Assembly (NCBI GenBank): GCA_029964075.1
Contig: CM057135.1
Location: 22,222,863-22,286,862 of the forward strand
DNA from: Patiria pectinifera
Taxonomy: Eukaryota; Echinodermata; Asteroidea; Valvatida; Asterinidae
Length of the DNA: 64,000 nucleotides
Reading direction: 5' to 3'
A model generated the notes under the pieces. The model made no database searches. It was given only the letters and a program-made list of their open reading frames with translations, and was not told where the DNA came from. Numbering within the stretch: the first letter of the stretch is position 1; each line of letters opens with the position of its first letter. This document shows positions 24,269 through 35,670 of the stretch, one piece after another. Made by a program: the position numbers and the translations under genes.

Positions 24269-24585
24269 ACTGCTGCACTTCGGAATGTCTTGTCCATGAA
24301 CCTGTTTGTCTTTTCTGCAAAATATGCTTTACCCGTGTTTCGGTTTTGTTTTACAGTTTTGTTTAATAGGCAACAATGCTGTTTACGTTTCTATTTTTTT
24401 GTTCTGGTTTGTAATGTCCTAATAAATATTCTTCTTTACATCATCAGGAAACATTAATGGACATTGTTTCAATTTACAAAGGTGTAAATGCAGTTAAAAT
24501 CAGGCCTCCTAGGCCCTATCAAATCAAAATATTTATTTATATTTATCTTTCACTTGCAGAGTTCTGTGTAAGTCATGATTTAATG

Positions 24586-24653
24586 AGGGGCAAGTTTGGG
24601 GCATGATGTTTGTGGGTTTTTCCGTAAAAATTTAGGATGCAATATTGGATTCA
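24586..24653 (+). repeat. right copy of the 65-bp direct repeat
   Basis: Matches 23016-23083 with small changes, including GGGGCAAGTTTGGGGCATG. It lies just upstream of the LINE. Confidence 0.75.
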
Positions 24654-24778
24654 CAAAGCCGTTTCATTATACAGATGACGTTTATCTGAGCACGGACCGT
24701 GTTTGCCGAGGAAGGATCTGGTACTGGCATGAACAGCCTTTAGACGGTGTACATCAAGTACGAACTAGGGTCAATTAA

Positions 24779-26179
24779 GTGCAAGCACGGACCATAGTCA
24801 TTACGGAATGCCACTTGTTGGAAGAGCAAACAACTCTTGGAATAAACATATGGCATGACTGGTACGATTTTTGTGGAACTTGTAAAAACTGCTTTCCTCA
24901 AATATTACCGTTTAATCATCTTTTATCTCAGGACTTTGATTTGGTAATTGTTGAATTTAAAACTAATACTAAAATCGATGCCGACCGACTAAAAAACCTA
25001 AAATTTAATCCATTTATTTGTAATGAGAAACTTGCTGGCAATAGTGATATCGATCCAGACATGAATTACTATGCTACAAATTATACCACATCAGAGTACC
25101 TCTTGTCGGACCAGTTTGTTGAAAAATACAAACTGACTAATTGCCAAAATACTTTTTCATGTCTTCACCAGAATGTTCGAAGCCTCGCTAAAAATTTTGA
25201 CCAAATGATTGATTTCATAAATATTCTTAACTTCCAATTCCATGTGATTGGTTTTAGCGAAACATGGTTGAATGATCAGAGTCCTGATATGCACATAAAA
25301 GATTACTCATGCGTTAAGAAAAATAGACAAAATAGGACAGGTGGCGGTGTTGCACTGTACGTGCACAATTCCCTCGACTTTTTTCTCCGTAATGACCTAA
25401 TACTGAATTGTTCAGAATGTGACTCATTATTTATTGAAATTCCTTGCACTGAGGGTAAACATATTATTGTTGGAATAGTTTACAAACCGCCTTGTTTTAA
25501 TACAAATGAATATGTTGATTTTTTTGACACTATCCTGGCAAACATAAACAAGGAAAATAAAATTTCCTTCATCATGGGCGATTTTAACATTGATTTGTTG
25601 AACTACAATAGCCATAATCCAACTCAAAATTTTGTTAATTCTCTTTTTAGCAATTCATATTTACCGCTGATAGACAGACCAACTCGCATAACGTCAACAA
25701 CTGCTACCTTAATTGATAATATTATATCAAACAGTACTGGACGTACAGAAAGCGGCATCCTGTTCAATGACGTTTCTGACCACTTACCAATTTATCAGAT
25801 ATCTTCCTTTAATATTAGAGGAATTGATAAACAAAATGCAGGTCGATTATACAGACACATTACAGCAGATAGATTGGAAAGGTTCAAAATCGATTTAAAC
25901 AACGCAAATTGGAATATCACTTGTACGGATAATCCTAATCATATTTTTGATAATTTTCATTCGGACTTTTTAAAGATATTTCAAGATAACTTTCCCCTAA
26001 AGAAAACCAAGCCCTCTAAGAAACTCAAATTATGGATGACGGATAGAATCTTGAATTCAATTAATCATAAAAATAAACTATACAAAAAATATTTAAAAAA
26101 CCCAACTAGTAACTATTTTGACAAATACAAGATACAAGTTAAATGCCATCATCAAGATTACCAAAGCAAAATTTTATAA
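24779..26179 (+). CDS. LINE ORF, endonuclease part
   Basis: A 466-residue frame. Near residues 30-60 a Cys-containing stretch precedes LPFNHLLSQDFD, as in Crack/Daphne/L2-type LINEs. The endonuclease starts with CLHQNVRSLAKNFDQM (about residue 127), then GFSETWLN with the catalytic Glu, GGGVALYV, IVGIVYKPP, FIMGDFNIDLL and SDHLPI with the catalytic Asp-His. These motifs mark the APE-like nuclease that nicks target DNA. The protein should continue into reverse transcriptase, but a one-base shift near 26175 ends the frame. Confidence 0.85.
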   Translation: MQARTIVITECHLLEEQTTLGINIWHDWYDFCGTCKNCFPQILPFNHLLSQDFDLVIVEFKTNTKIDADRLKNLKFNPFICNEKLAGNSDIDPDMNYYATNYTTSEYLLSDQFVEKYKLTNCQNTFSCLHQNVRSLAKNFDQMIDFINILNFQFHVIGFSETWLNDQSPDMHIKDYSCVKKNRQNRTGGGVALYVHNSLDFFLRNDLILNCSECDSLFIEIPCTEGKHIIVGIVYKPPCFNTNEYVDFFDTILANINKENKISFIMGDFNIDLLNYNSHNPTQNFVNSLFSNSYLPLIDRPTRITSTTATLIDNIISNSTGRTESGILFNDVSDHLPIYQISSFNIRGIDKQNAGRLYRHITADRLERFKIDLNNANWNITCTDNPNHIFDNFHSDFLKIFQDNFPLKKTKPSKKLKLWMTDRILNSINHKNKLYKKYLKNPTSNYFDKYKIQVKCHHQDYQSKIL

Positions 26180-27973
26180 AAATAAGTTTGAAAAAGTAAA
26201 AGTAATGCTAAAAAAACATGGTGTATAATTAACTCATTATTAAACAAAAATAATCATAAAAAGTACCCTTCTGAATTCAATATACGTGGAAACCATACAA
26301 ATAACACCAAAGATATTTCAAATGCTTTTAATGACTACTTTACTCAAATAGGCCCTTCTCTCAATCGAAATCTTCCTCAAGCAAATACTAGTTATGAGAA
26401 TTACTTGACTGATCCTAACGAAAATTCCATTTTCTTTAATCCAATAACAAAAACAGAAATTCATGAAATTGTTTCCAAATTTAAAAACAATAAGTCTCCT
26501 GGCTTGGCTAGTGTCAAACCAGGGTTAATCAAATCTGTCATAACCAATATAAGTGATCCCCTGTGTCACATTTTTTAAATTATCTCTATCTAAAGGGGTT
26601 TTCCCAGATAAATTGAAAATTGCCAAAGTCACTCCTATATTTAAAAAAGAAAACCCCGCTGAGCTTGGTAACTATAGACCAATTTCGGTACTATCATGTT
26701 TTTCAAGATTCTTGAAAGACTTGTGTACAATAGGACAGTAGCATTTCTAGACAAATATAACATCATTTCTGATAACCAATATGGTTTTCGATCTAATTTC
26801 TCCACTTCAATGGCACTGATTGACCTAGCAGATAAAGTAGTCCAAACGTTTGAGGAGAATGCTTTTTCAATCGGTATATTCTTAGATTTATCAAAAGCCT
26901 TTGATACTATAAACCATGATATTCTTCTTCATAAATTAAATTTCTATGGTATCCGTGGGGTTGCCCATGATTGGTTTGCGAGCTATTTGAATAATCGTAA
27001 ACAGTGTACAACTTTTAATAACTGCCTCTCTGATTTAAAAGGCATCTTATGCGGATTACCCCAGGGCTCTCTGTTGGGACCTTTGTTATTTCTACTTTAT
27101 ATTAATGACATTTCAAAGACATCTAACATATTATCCTTTATATTATATGCTGATGACACTAGTTTATTCTATTGTAACAAAGATCTTATTACCCTGTATA
27201 ATATTGTCAATAGTGAACTGGTCAGTATCTGTGATTGGTTAAAAGCTAACCGCTTAACTCTTAATTCATCTAAATGTAATTATATGATCTTCAGTAACAG
27301 GAAAAAACAGAATAACTAATCAAACTTAAATATTTTAATGGATAGCAAAACTATCAAGAAAGTAGACAAGTTTAGATTTTTAGGTGTAATCATCGATGAA
27401 AAATTGACTTGGAAATATCACATCGATGAGATTGTAAGTAAAGTTTCTAAGAGTATTGGAGTTATCAACAGACTAAAACATACTGTTCCCTCTGAGGTAT
27501 TAAATACTCTCTATAGTTCATTAATACTTCCTTATTTTTCTTACTGTAACATTGTTTGGGGGAATACATTCCGTACGAATTTGGATAAACTAATAACATT
27601 GCAGAAAAGAGTTGTTCGAAATATTACAAATTCACCATAAAGGGCCCATAGTCAACCTCTCTTGCGTGAACTAAAATATTTAAGCATAACAAACCTAAAT
27701 AAATACCAACAAGCTCTATTTATGTACAAGTTTAAAAACAATTTACTGCCCATTTCCTATTCAAACATGTTTGTACTAAACTGCAATTTGCATAACTATA
27801 ATACTCGTGTGTCTACTAACTTACATTTCCACATACCGCAACATAGAACATCTGCCTTCCAATACAACATTAAATACACCGGACCTAAAATATGGAACAA
27901 TGTACCATTGTCTCTCAGATGTTTAAGGTCTTATAATATTTTCAAACGCAAACTTAAATTGTATCTTATGTAA
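26180..27973 (+). pseudogene. LINE reverse transcriptase, several frame breaks
   Basis: Continues the LINE protein. The fingers region (KSPGLASVKP near 26495, IAKVTPIFKK, NYRPISVLSCF near 26670), palm (DLSKAFDTINHDILL near 26885; GLPQGSLLGPLLFLLYIND near 27053; YADDTSLF catalytic YADD near 27148) and thumb with KFRFLGVIID near 27370 are all present. The frame breaks near 26575, 26695, 27319 (stop) and 27640 (stop). Only the breaks argue against recent activity. Clade within the CR1 superfamily is not settled. Confidence 0.85.
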
Positions 27974-28192
27974 TGTAATATATTTTATATGTCTCTGCCA
28001 TAATTGGACTCTGTATCCACGACGATCCTACTCGTAGCCCATTATTAATTATTAATATTATTTTTATTTTTATAACTTTTTCACAACTTTGCTAACTGCT
28101 TAGAATTATACATGTGTGTAATTGGTCTTTGTTTTTAATTGTTTTTTTTTTCTCTCTTTTTTTCCCTGTTATTATTCGTCTGTTTTGTGTAA

Positions 28193-28565
28193 GGCCAAAA
28201 AAAAAAAGTCTCCGGTTTCTGGTATGCGCGCGCGTCGCCGCAGCCCTGCGCGTCGTCAAAATGAAAAAGTTTTTTTTTTCAATAAAAGATGATGTCTCAA
28301 AACCGCCAAACTCACTGGTTTGACTGGAATTCTGCTGCAGCACAGTTTTAACGTGTTTTTAGATGGGGGTATGATCGAGAATAAGCTTTATGTGAACTCA
28401 CTGGACTCCCGTACATTTTGCACTAAGTTTAGTCGGGCACCATAAGCAGTCATCAGCCGACATTTGAAGCAAAAAAGTCAGGTAAAAAAAAAAAAAAAGC
28501 CGCGTCGCCGCACCACTTTTTGGGCAAGCTCCATACCAGAAACCGGAGACTTTTTTTTTTTGGCC
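28193..28565. mobile_element. PIF/Harbinger-type MITE in the LINE 3' UTR
   Basis: Inverted ends of about 34 bp: GGCCAAAAAAAAAAAGTCTC at 28193 and its reverse complement ending at 28565, extending through CCGGTTTCTGGTA. TAA flanks both sides (28190-28192 and 28566-28568), the 3-bp TWA duplication typical of PIF/Harbinger. The 373-bp element is non-coding and holds GCGTCGCCGC in inverted orientation near both ends. Confidence 0.88.
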
Positions 28566-28706
28566 TAATGGCATGCCTGATACAAGCTATGCTTTTAAGG
28601 TTTTGCCACCTCTAGTGGCCTTTATATGTTTAAGTACTTATATTACTTTTTCATTTCTATCATGAAGAGGAAATAAATGTGATTTAAAAAAAAAAAAAAA
28701 AAAAAA

Positions 28707-29379
28707 TGGCAAGTGACTCTTTTTCTTGAAAAAACCATCCTTTAAAAAATCGCGGAGTCGTTGTGTCCGGGTTTACCTCTAGCCTTTTTGTAATATAGAA
28801 TGAACTGTAGGAATAAAAAGTTGAGGTTTCTTCTCTGAAAGGATTTCTATTGCGGCGTAACCCTGATTGGATTTTTGACAGCTTTTATTGGCAGGTGGTC
28901 ATAGGCTGGATTTTTTTTCTGTGGAATGACTTTTTAATGGGGTCACTTCACTTGGATAAGTGACTAATCATGTTAACGTCAATCTGAATGAGGCAAGCAG
29001 CTAACATCTACATTGAAAATGTTCAGTCTGCACGGTGGTGGAAAGCTCATATTGAGGATTCAATAATAATATTATATCAACAGTTGTTAAACAATACGAC
29101 TTGTCTTATGACATCAACCGCTCTGCATTAGAAAATTACACTGATGCCCCGTGGTGGAGTATTGGATTTTGTTTGGATTATTTCCTAAGCATATCGGATT
29201 TATGGAATTGGATTTAAACAAAAAGACGGAGTTAGGATTAGGATAACATTACTTAGACTGACTTGGGTGATTAGGATAACATTACTTAGACTGGCTTGGG
29301 TGAGTGATTTAAAACAATAGGAATAATGTAACTATCAATGTACAAAATATTTTTAAGGAACAAAATGACATATTTTGCG
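28707..29379. other. non-coding; includes a 33-bp direct repeat
   Basis: A 33-bp unit, beginning ATTAGGATAACATTACTTAG, occurs twice in tandem at 29237-29302 with one difference. A GIY-YIG nuclease of the neighbouring Penelope-like element might be expected here on the minus strand but I could not see one. Confidence 0.5.
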
Positions 29380-31850
29380 GTGGAGTTTACGGCTTGTACA
29401 GAACAGATGCTTCAGATTTTTTTGTGATTGAAATGTGAATCTTGAATTTGCGATTAATCAGAGCTTGGTACTTGTGGATTATCTTACGGGAGAGTACTAC
29501 ATTATTACTAGTTTGATTAAACCTAACTTTACAGAAAACATTAGGGGAAATTTGGAAGGCATGAAATTTGGTTGCCTTTGTGTAGGAAAACTCGGTCTTA
29601 GGTTTGCTGATGAATGATTTGAAAAACCCACATTGATTTGAAAAACCCACATTTGATTAATCTTGAGGTGAACAACTTAATCATATGATAATATTTTGGT
29701 AGATCTGCTGAGTGGGTTCAGCAACGTTTGCATTCATCCTTGAACACACGGGGAAAAATAATCTTGATAGTGGTTTGATGTGAAATATATTTAAGTGAAT
29801 TTTTGGAATGGTTTTTGATAAATTCTGAAGTGAATTTATTGTGAAGTAGTGTGTAATGGTTGATTGAGAGTTGTAGATCCAAGAAGTTAACTGCTTTCTT
29901 ATTTACTGTGAAATTGATGGGTATCGATTTCGGGTACGGGGAAGCTTATTGATTGATTATTAATGTGTGGTCTGATTGGCTGTTGTGGTGATTGATTCAC
30001 CTATCATCAGTGTATCAGACGAAAACGAGTAAGTGTTGATTTGGGTGTTTTTGGAAAAACAGTTACCCTCTGTAAATTTAAACAGTGATTGGCGATTTGA
30101 GCAGAGTGATAGCTGCCTATGGGAACTCCGTTGTTTTGGACAATCAACCATTTACCAACTGATAAATTACTATAATTACAAGTGAATTGGTATAATTTTC
30201 ACCGGTAATGGTAGTGTCATTAGGAATTTCACATGCAGTGAAAATTTCGAACAAGGTGTCAAAAATGTCTTTGGGTGTGATCTTTGTGAACAAACTCTAA
30301 AATTCAAACGAGATTAAGGAATAATCATCATTGTAATCAATGTTGATAGAGTCGATGAGATTTATTAGGGATTGAGGACTGTTGAGTAAGGGCCATGGGT
30401 AGTTTAATTCAAAAAACGTATTCTCAAAAATACTGAGTAATCTATTCAGGTAGTTCCCCAAGATTCTAGAGACAGGGGAAGAAACATAACTGTGGCCTGT
30501 GATGATAGGTCTGCCTTTCATTACTTTTTCATTATCTGGGATAGGGGGATCAGATAGTTTGTGTACTTTGGGAAGTAGATCCATGGATGGCATTTGGGGT
30601 GATGTGTTGTCTTGGGATGTTTTCATTTCTTAATAATCTGATTTGTTGCATTGGGGAAGGTTGTTGTGGCTGAAAAATGTTTGAAGATCTGTGTTAGCGG
30701 ATTGGATGAGATTTGTGAAGCTGTTTGTGTCAAATTTACCCCGGCATGTGTATGTTTTGCAATTTAATTGTCTTTTTTTATTCATTAATGTACCAGGTGG
30801 TGTTGTTTATGCATATTACCAAAGGTTCGTCTGAAATTCTTATGATGATGTTTATATTTTCAGCGATTTTGTGGATGTTTTGGATATTATCTAATGTGAT
30901 GTTGTGGAGGAGGTTGGGGTTGAGTCTGAAGATGTCATTGTAGGGGATTGACTGCTTTGCTTCTTCAAGTATTGCCTGAACATAATTAAATGTGTCTGTT
31001 GGGGTGAGGGGGTTAGCGATTAGTTCAATAAATTGTTTGGGCTTGAATCGTTTCTAACGTTTGTGGACGCATGGTTTTGTATTTCTTGAAGATGGTATCG
31101 TGTTCTTTCTGCATGAGATTTTTTGTCGATAGGATGATGCAAAGGTATATTTCGTCTTTGATGGTATATCCGTCTTCGGAAGGATTGGTTTGGATGAAGG
31201 AGAGACCTTTATAAATGTTCTGTTGAACTTGTTTAGAGATGCGGAGGCGTGTGATATTATGAACATTTGGGGAGTGGTTGCTGATTTCCTTGGCCAGTGC
31301 TTGGTCTATTTCCTTGTTCTTGAATGAGGTTAATTTGCGGGTGATGTATTTGTTGTGCAGGGATATTCTAGTTTGTATGAGGGACTTTGCGATTTCGAAG
31401 TGCAATGAAAGTTATTTTCAATAGGGTTTTGTAATTAATGGGTTTGACTTGTCGGATTTTTTGTGACTCTGTGTTGTATTGGTCTTTTAAGTCAGATATG
31501 ATTGTTTATGAAAGGTTGCTTCTTGTAGTGTTGATGGGTTTGTGTAAATTTTTGACACCGGTGTGAAGGTTGCTATGTGTGATGTCTGTGGCAATATGGT
31601 CGGTGACTCTAACATCTTGGTTAAATTGGCATTAAAGGCTGTGCAATTTTGGAGTGTATTTTTCTAGGGTTGATCAGTGTTTATTGGTGATGTCAATAAG
31701 TTTTGGGACAAGTTGTGTTTTCTTCTTAGAGATTTCACGCCATGAGTAGATGTTGTTACAGGATTGTATTTTGGTGAAAATGTTCTTACAGGTACAAGTG
31801 TTACATGGCATTTTGAAGTTGAGTAGTATAAGGAGGGGGTTGATTCAATA
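29380..31850 (-). pseudogene. Penelope-like element reverse transcriptase, broken
   Basis: Penelope-like retroelements encode a telomerase-related reverse transcriptase. Reading down: an N-terminal helical region (31405-31025), then MDLLPKVHKL, KGRPIITGHSYVSSPVSRIL and LISFEF at 30600-30297, which match the conserved Penelope block (LPKVHK; RPI-x-SG; S-x-x-S-x-x-L; FDFxSLY). Further pieces, FLDLQLSINH near 29870 and an LIKCGFF-like tail near 29660, fit the thumb. The catalytic YxDD and surrounding block are damaged and several frames are needed. No GIY-YIG endonuclease was seen, so this is a decayed or truncated copy. Confidence 0.7.
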
Positions 31851-31936
31851 GTATTGAATGAGGGTAAGGTCGGAATTCATATCTTAAGGAATAAAAAAAA
31901 CTATACAATGTTTTTTAATTAGTTTATAAAATCGAT

Positions 31937-32030
31937 TGAATTAGCGAAGTCAGGTAATGTGATTATGCGTTCAATTATAATTTTGAATTAGCGAAGTCAG
32001 GTAATGTGATTATGCGTTCAATTACAATTA
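31937..32030. repeat. two-copy tandem repeat, 47-bp unit
   Basis: The unit TGAATTAGCGAAGTCAGGTA plus the following ATGTGATTATGCGTTCAATTA occurs at 31937 and 31984, almost unchanged. Confidence 0.85.
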
Positions 32031-32508
32031 AAACATTAACATTTAAGTCTTAATAAATGTGAATATTAAGGAACTTTGAAAATACCGTTAGCTTATATAC
32101 ATTCGCATCGGGATTGCACAAGTAGCATTTTCCCTGGCAACATCAAGGATTTTAGACCAGATTGCCTCATTGATGGTAGTCGTCGTAAGCAAATAACCAA
32201 GAAGCTTTTATAGTTCAATGGTGGTTACTGTCGATCCCAAAGATATCTTCAATTATTTCTTCCAGGATGAACATTCTGAGTATCAGCAACGACGGAATGG
32301 TTCAGTGTCTGCAAAAATTTACACAAAACTAGTTAACGATGCGTTGGTGATTTTCTGTGTAAAAGACTGGTTGAAAATACAGGGTTATCCCAAATTTTAA
32401 AGTCATGCTAACAAGTGGCCGACATAAAAGCAGTGCAAGCAAACTTATTCTACAGTCAGCAAACCAACAAATTCAAATAACAGGGAATTTTCAAAAACTC
32501 AAACTTAC

Positions 32509-32876
32509 AGAAGTAACTCCGTAATGCGCTGAGGGGTATATCATCTGTTTCTGAGTCAGACTCACTGCCATCCGATGGTTCCTGTAGAAAAACAAACAGT
32601 GTCCCATTAAACTCTTAGTTTTATGAACTCCTTATACACTGCCAGAATTAGGTTGACAACAAGGAAAACATTTTTGAAAATAAGTCTTTGATGTGATTTA
32701 TATTTTGCTTACCTGAAGTGACCTCGATAGCAGTGACTTTCCCCTTCGACCAGGCTTTGCCCCACCTCAAGCTCATTTTGACTGACTGTCCGACTTTTAA
32801 TGGTGGCTTCAATATCAGGCGGATCAGATAGTACAACGTTTTGGGTTCCATCAAACAATCTGACAAGTACATCCAT
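32509..32876 (-). pseudogene. two exons of an unrecognised acidic protein, paralogue of 61554-61795
   Basis: Exon 1 (32876-32713) opens at ATG with MDVLVRLFDGTQNVV and ends at a GTAAGC donor. A one-base frame change inside it switches to VKMSLRWGKAWSKGKVTAIE. Exon 2 (32581-32509), between a CTACAG acceptor and a GTAAGT donor, encodes an acidic stretch (GSESDSETDDIPLSALRSY). The exon at 61554-61795 shows the same order: DVLVQWEDNSKNVV, then VSMKWEGTTWIGHVLDI, then acidic residues and VPLSKLKKK. The shared pattern suggests a small beta-rich domain followed by a linker, possibly the start of a BEN-type or other chromatin protein, but I do not recognise the family. Confidence 0.5.
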
Positions 32877-32889
32877 CGCTAGGGAGGAC

Positions 32890-34500
32890 TTTTAGTCCAA
32901 ACCTAGCATGAAAATAATTTCAGAATGGTCACGTAAAGAAAAAGTAGGTACAATGCATATACATGCCAGCACTTCTGTTCGGCATTACAGCATGATACAG
33001 TGTATAGCACTGGGCCTAGGTCTACAAAACGAAAACATCTCTCTGCTGTAACCCCTAGCCAGTAAAATGTACCAAGTCCTACGGACAATTTTAAAACCAG
33101 GCCCTGCTCAACCCAAGACAGCCGAGAGGCTAAAGGAATACGAGAAATTCTTGCACTATTGCCCTTAGAGTTGAAGTGGTGACAGTGTTTACCAGCAGCA
33201 AAATATTTTAAAATCCGCCCCCCCCCCAAAAAAAATACAAATACAAAAAGTCACAGTCACCCTTCCTGTTCAGTTCAAGACACATCAGGATATGATAGGT
33301 CTAGGCCTAACTTAGGCTTGTCTGGTGACCGCTGTTAATGGACCTCGACTGCGTCTCGGTCCATTAACAGCGGTCACCCCCAAACCCTGTCATTATCACG
33401 CAGTGAAGACCGGATCCTCACACTGCTATTAATAAATACATTTTTAACGAAATAAAATGCTACAAATTTGTGACTTTTTTTCGGCGATATTTCCAGACTT
33501 TTTTTGTGTTCATGTTCATGCGCCATATTTTAATTTATGCGTGGTACCCTGTCTCTTCGATAAGCGTTGTTATATACACCAACAGCCGGGCCCAGGCTGT
33601 GCTGGACATTGCTAATGAACGTCTTCATTGCGTACGCGTACGAGGTCCAGGGTTTGGACTTCTGCTCAGTGCCGTAGCGCAACAAAATATTTACAACAAT
33701 GTTATTCGTATTGTTTACCTGATGGAGGAAGCTGAAATTTCGTTTACACACTCCACGTGTCCAGAACTACAAAGATGCCTGGTTTAGGAAAGGTAAATAT
33801 GTAAAAAGCGAAGAAGCTAAAAAGAGAAGAGAGAAAATAATTCAAACAAAACCCTGTATCGGAATCGGTCTATAACTCATCAGTTTTAGTTAATCTCCAA
33901 AGAGTTGCAGTATTGTTTTTATCCCCGTAGATGCGTCATAAATAATAAGGTCTAGTCATAACTAGGTACAGTCGTTTTTCTAATTTCGCATTTTTTTTCC
34001 CCGACGAAGTGCGTTTTCAAAAGTAACTGCGTTCTTCTTGATACACACAGATCTTTTCCACAATCTCTCTAGAAAAGAAACTCAACTGTACATTGTATAC
34101 ACTTTACGTCAACAGGAATTCCATATTTTAGATATCATCTTACCTGTAGCGTTAGATCATCTTTGCTCTTGCTACATACGACTTTGTTAAATTTGTCTTA
34201 TTTCGTTTGATTTATCCAATTTTATTTGATTTGCACATAACCTACGTCTTTTGTTTTTCAAACGTTTTTGTTTAGGGGTCTGTATTTGACAAGCTCTGCA
34301 TGTTACGGGCCCCCGGCTCCTCTTTATATTCCATATTGTGCAATAGGGCGATATCTATACGCTGTGTTTTTGCTTGTGAAACTGGAGTTCAATTAATAAA
34401 ATGGAAAAAAAAGCGACTTAATAAGTGAAGAACAATGGAAATACTGATAAATTTGTTTCATCTAACTGGTATAGGCGTAGGCCTAAATATTTTTCTCAGC
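32890..34500. other. non-coding; one perfect hairpin
   Basis: Apart from the inverted repeat at 33324-33378 and a C run near 33217, nothing is recognised. The 105-codon frame at 33470-33787 has no detectable domain and is not called. Confidence 0.45.
33324..33378. repeat. perfect inverted repeat with 21-bp arms
   Basis: GGTGACCGCTGTTAATGGAC(C) at 33324-33344 is repeated in exact inverse at 33358-33378 around a 13-base loop. It could form a stable hairpin or be a very short palindromic element. Confidence 0.9.
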
Positions 34501-34510
34501 CTAAAAAAAC

Positions 34511-34696
34511 TTAGCTTAGCTTACCACTGAAGAGCAAAACTCGAGCTGCACATCGACGGATACTCAAACTCCTCGTAGACCTAGTTGCAGAAATTGTCGT
34601 TGCTGAAGCTTTTCCGCAACGCCAATTGCGTATAACTTCTTCCCCCATCCACATCTCATAGTTGTCATCTTGAAAATCGTCTTCTAACCACGCCAT
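34511..34696 (-). CDS. possible first exon, unrecognised
   Basis: An ATG in good context (CCGAAATGGC) opens a frame beginning MAWLEDDFQDDNYEMWMGEE and running to a GGTAAGC donor near 34528. The acidic start resembles N-termini of Harbinger-type nucleases only loosely. No second exon was found. Confidence 0.25.
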   Translation of the reverse strand: MAWLEDDFQDDNYEMWMGEEVIRNWRCGKASATTISATRSTRSLSIRRCAARVLLFSGKLS

Positions 34697-34970
34697 TTCG
34701 GCAATATCGACACTTGGTTGCTGTAGAAGATACCAACGACGGCGGCTTATGCTACAAAGATTTTGTCACGAACTCATACGGCCGGTGATGACTTCATTTA
34801 ATCTGTAACAATAAATAAGAATAAACAAAACCAAATGCGGTAAGTTCCAATTAAGCTACATTATTCACATCATATTTTGGTCATTAATATCCATGCACAG
34901 TTTGTAAATGAACAAAAATCAAATATTTTTAATATATTATTTCAATTAACTTAACGACTTTGTTGACATT

Positions 34971-35670
34971 TCGACGATGTTTTCACGAAGTGACAAAAGC
35001 CTGTAAAGTCGAAAAAAATCGATTTTGAGTTTTGCCGGCCAATTCATTGCACTTGACAAAAAGCAGAATTTGGCTGAGTTTGAAAGCGAAATATTGTTTA
35101 CCCTTGTGAGTATCGTAAACAAACATTTGAAAAAAATGCCTGAAATCCGGTGGGTTTTTTTTTCACGAAGTGACAAAACTTACCTTGTTGGCAGGGCCAA
35201 AGGAATAATGCATTTCTGTACACACGCGTTGTAGGATGGGAGTGGACGCCGTGAACGAAGTCGATAAAGAACAGACGCGCGCGCGCTGCAGTGACGTCAG
35301 ACGCACAAGTGTAACAATTTTTTAGAACGTTTTATGTTTTCACGAAGGGACGAAGAGTGTGTACAACTTCATGGAACAGAAAAGTAAGGCCTCTGTGTTT
35401 TGCTGTTTTCACAAACTGATAAAAACCTTAATTGATATTTATTAATGAATTACAGTTTAATTAAGAAAGACTTCTGATAAATAACTTTTAATCAGCAGAG
35501 AACAAAGCATACGTTATTTGACAACGCAAGATTTTCCAAACCCCATAACTGCAAACTAGTCTAAAAAGGTGTTTTGAAAAAAACCGATTAACTTCAAAGG
35601 CAATTATCTCGGAACGACCTTTTTGCATAATACTAAAGTTTTTTTGTCACTTCGTGAAAAAAACCGTCGA
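34971..35670. mobile_element. MITE-like element with TTTTCACGAAGTGAC ends
   Basis: The left end TCGACGATGTTTTCACGAAG (from 34971) is matched in inverse by the right end CACTTCGTGAAAAAAACCG (to 35670) over about 28 bp. ATTT lies outside the CGACG/CGTCG edge on both sides and may be the target duplication. Two further left-type copies lie inside at 35161 and 35338 (degenerate). The 700-bp interior is CpG-rich near 35270 and non-coding. Confidence 0.7.

Larger units (their letters stand above)
24779..28706 (+). mobile_element. near full-length CR1-superfamily LINE
   Basis: An endonuclease and a reverse transcriptase follow each other on the plus strand, then a 3' UTR with AATAAA at 28672-28677 and a run of 21 A at 28686-28706. 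The poly-A tail marks the retrotransposed 3' end. The 5' end is not certain; the first protein frame opens at 24779. A MITE is nested in the 3' UTR. I did not find a clear target duplication. Confidence 0.8.
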
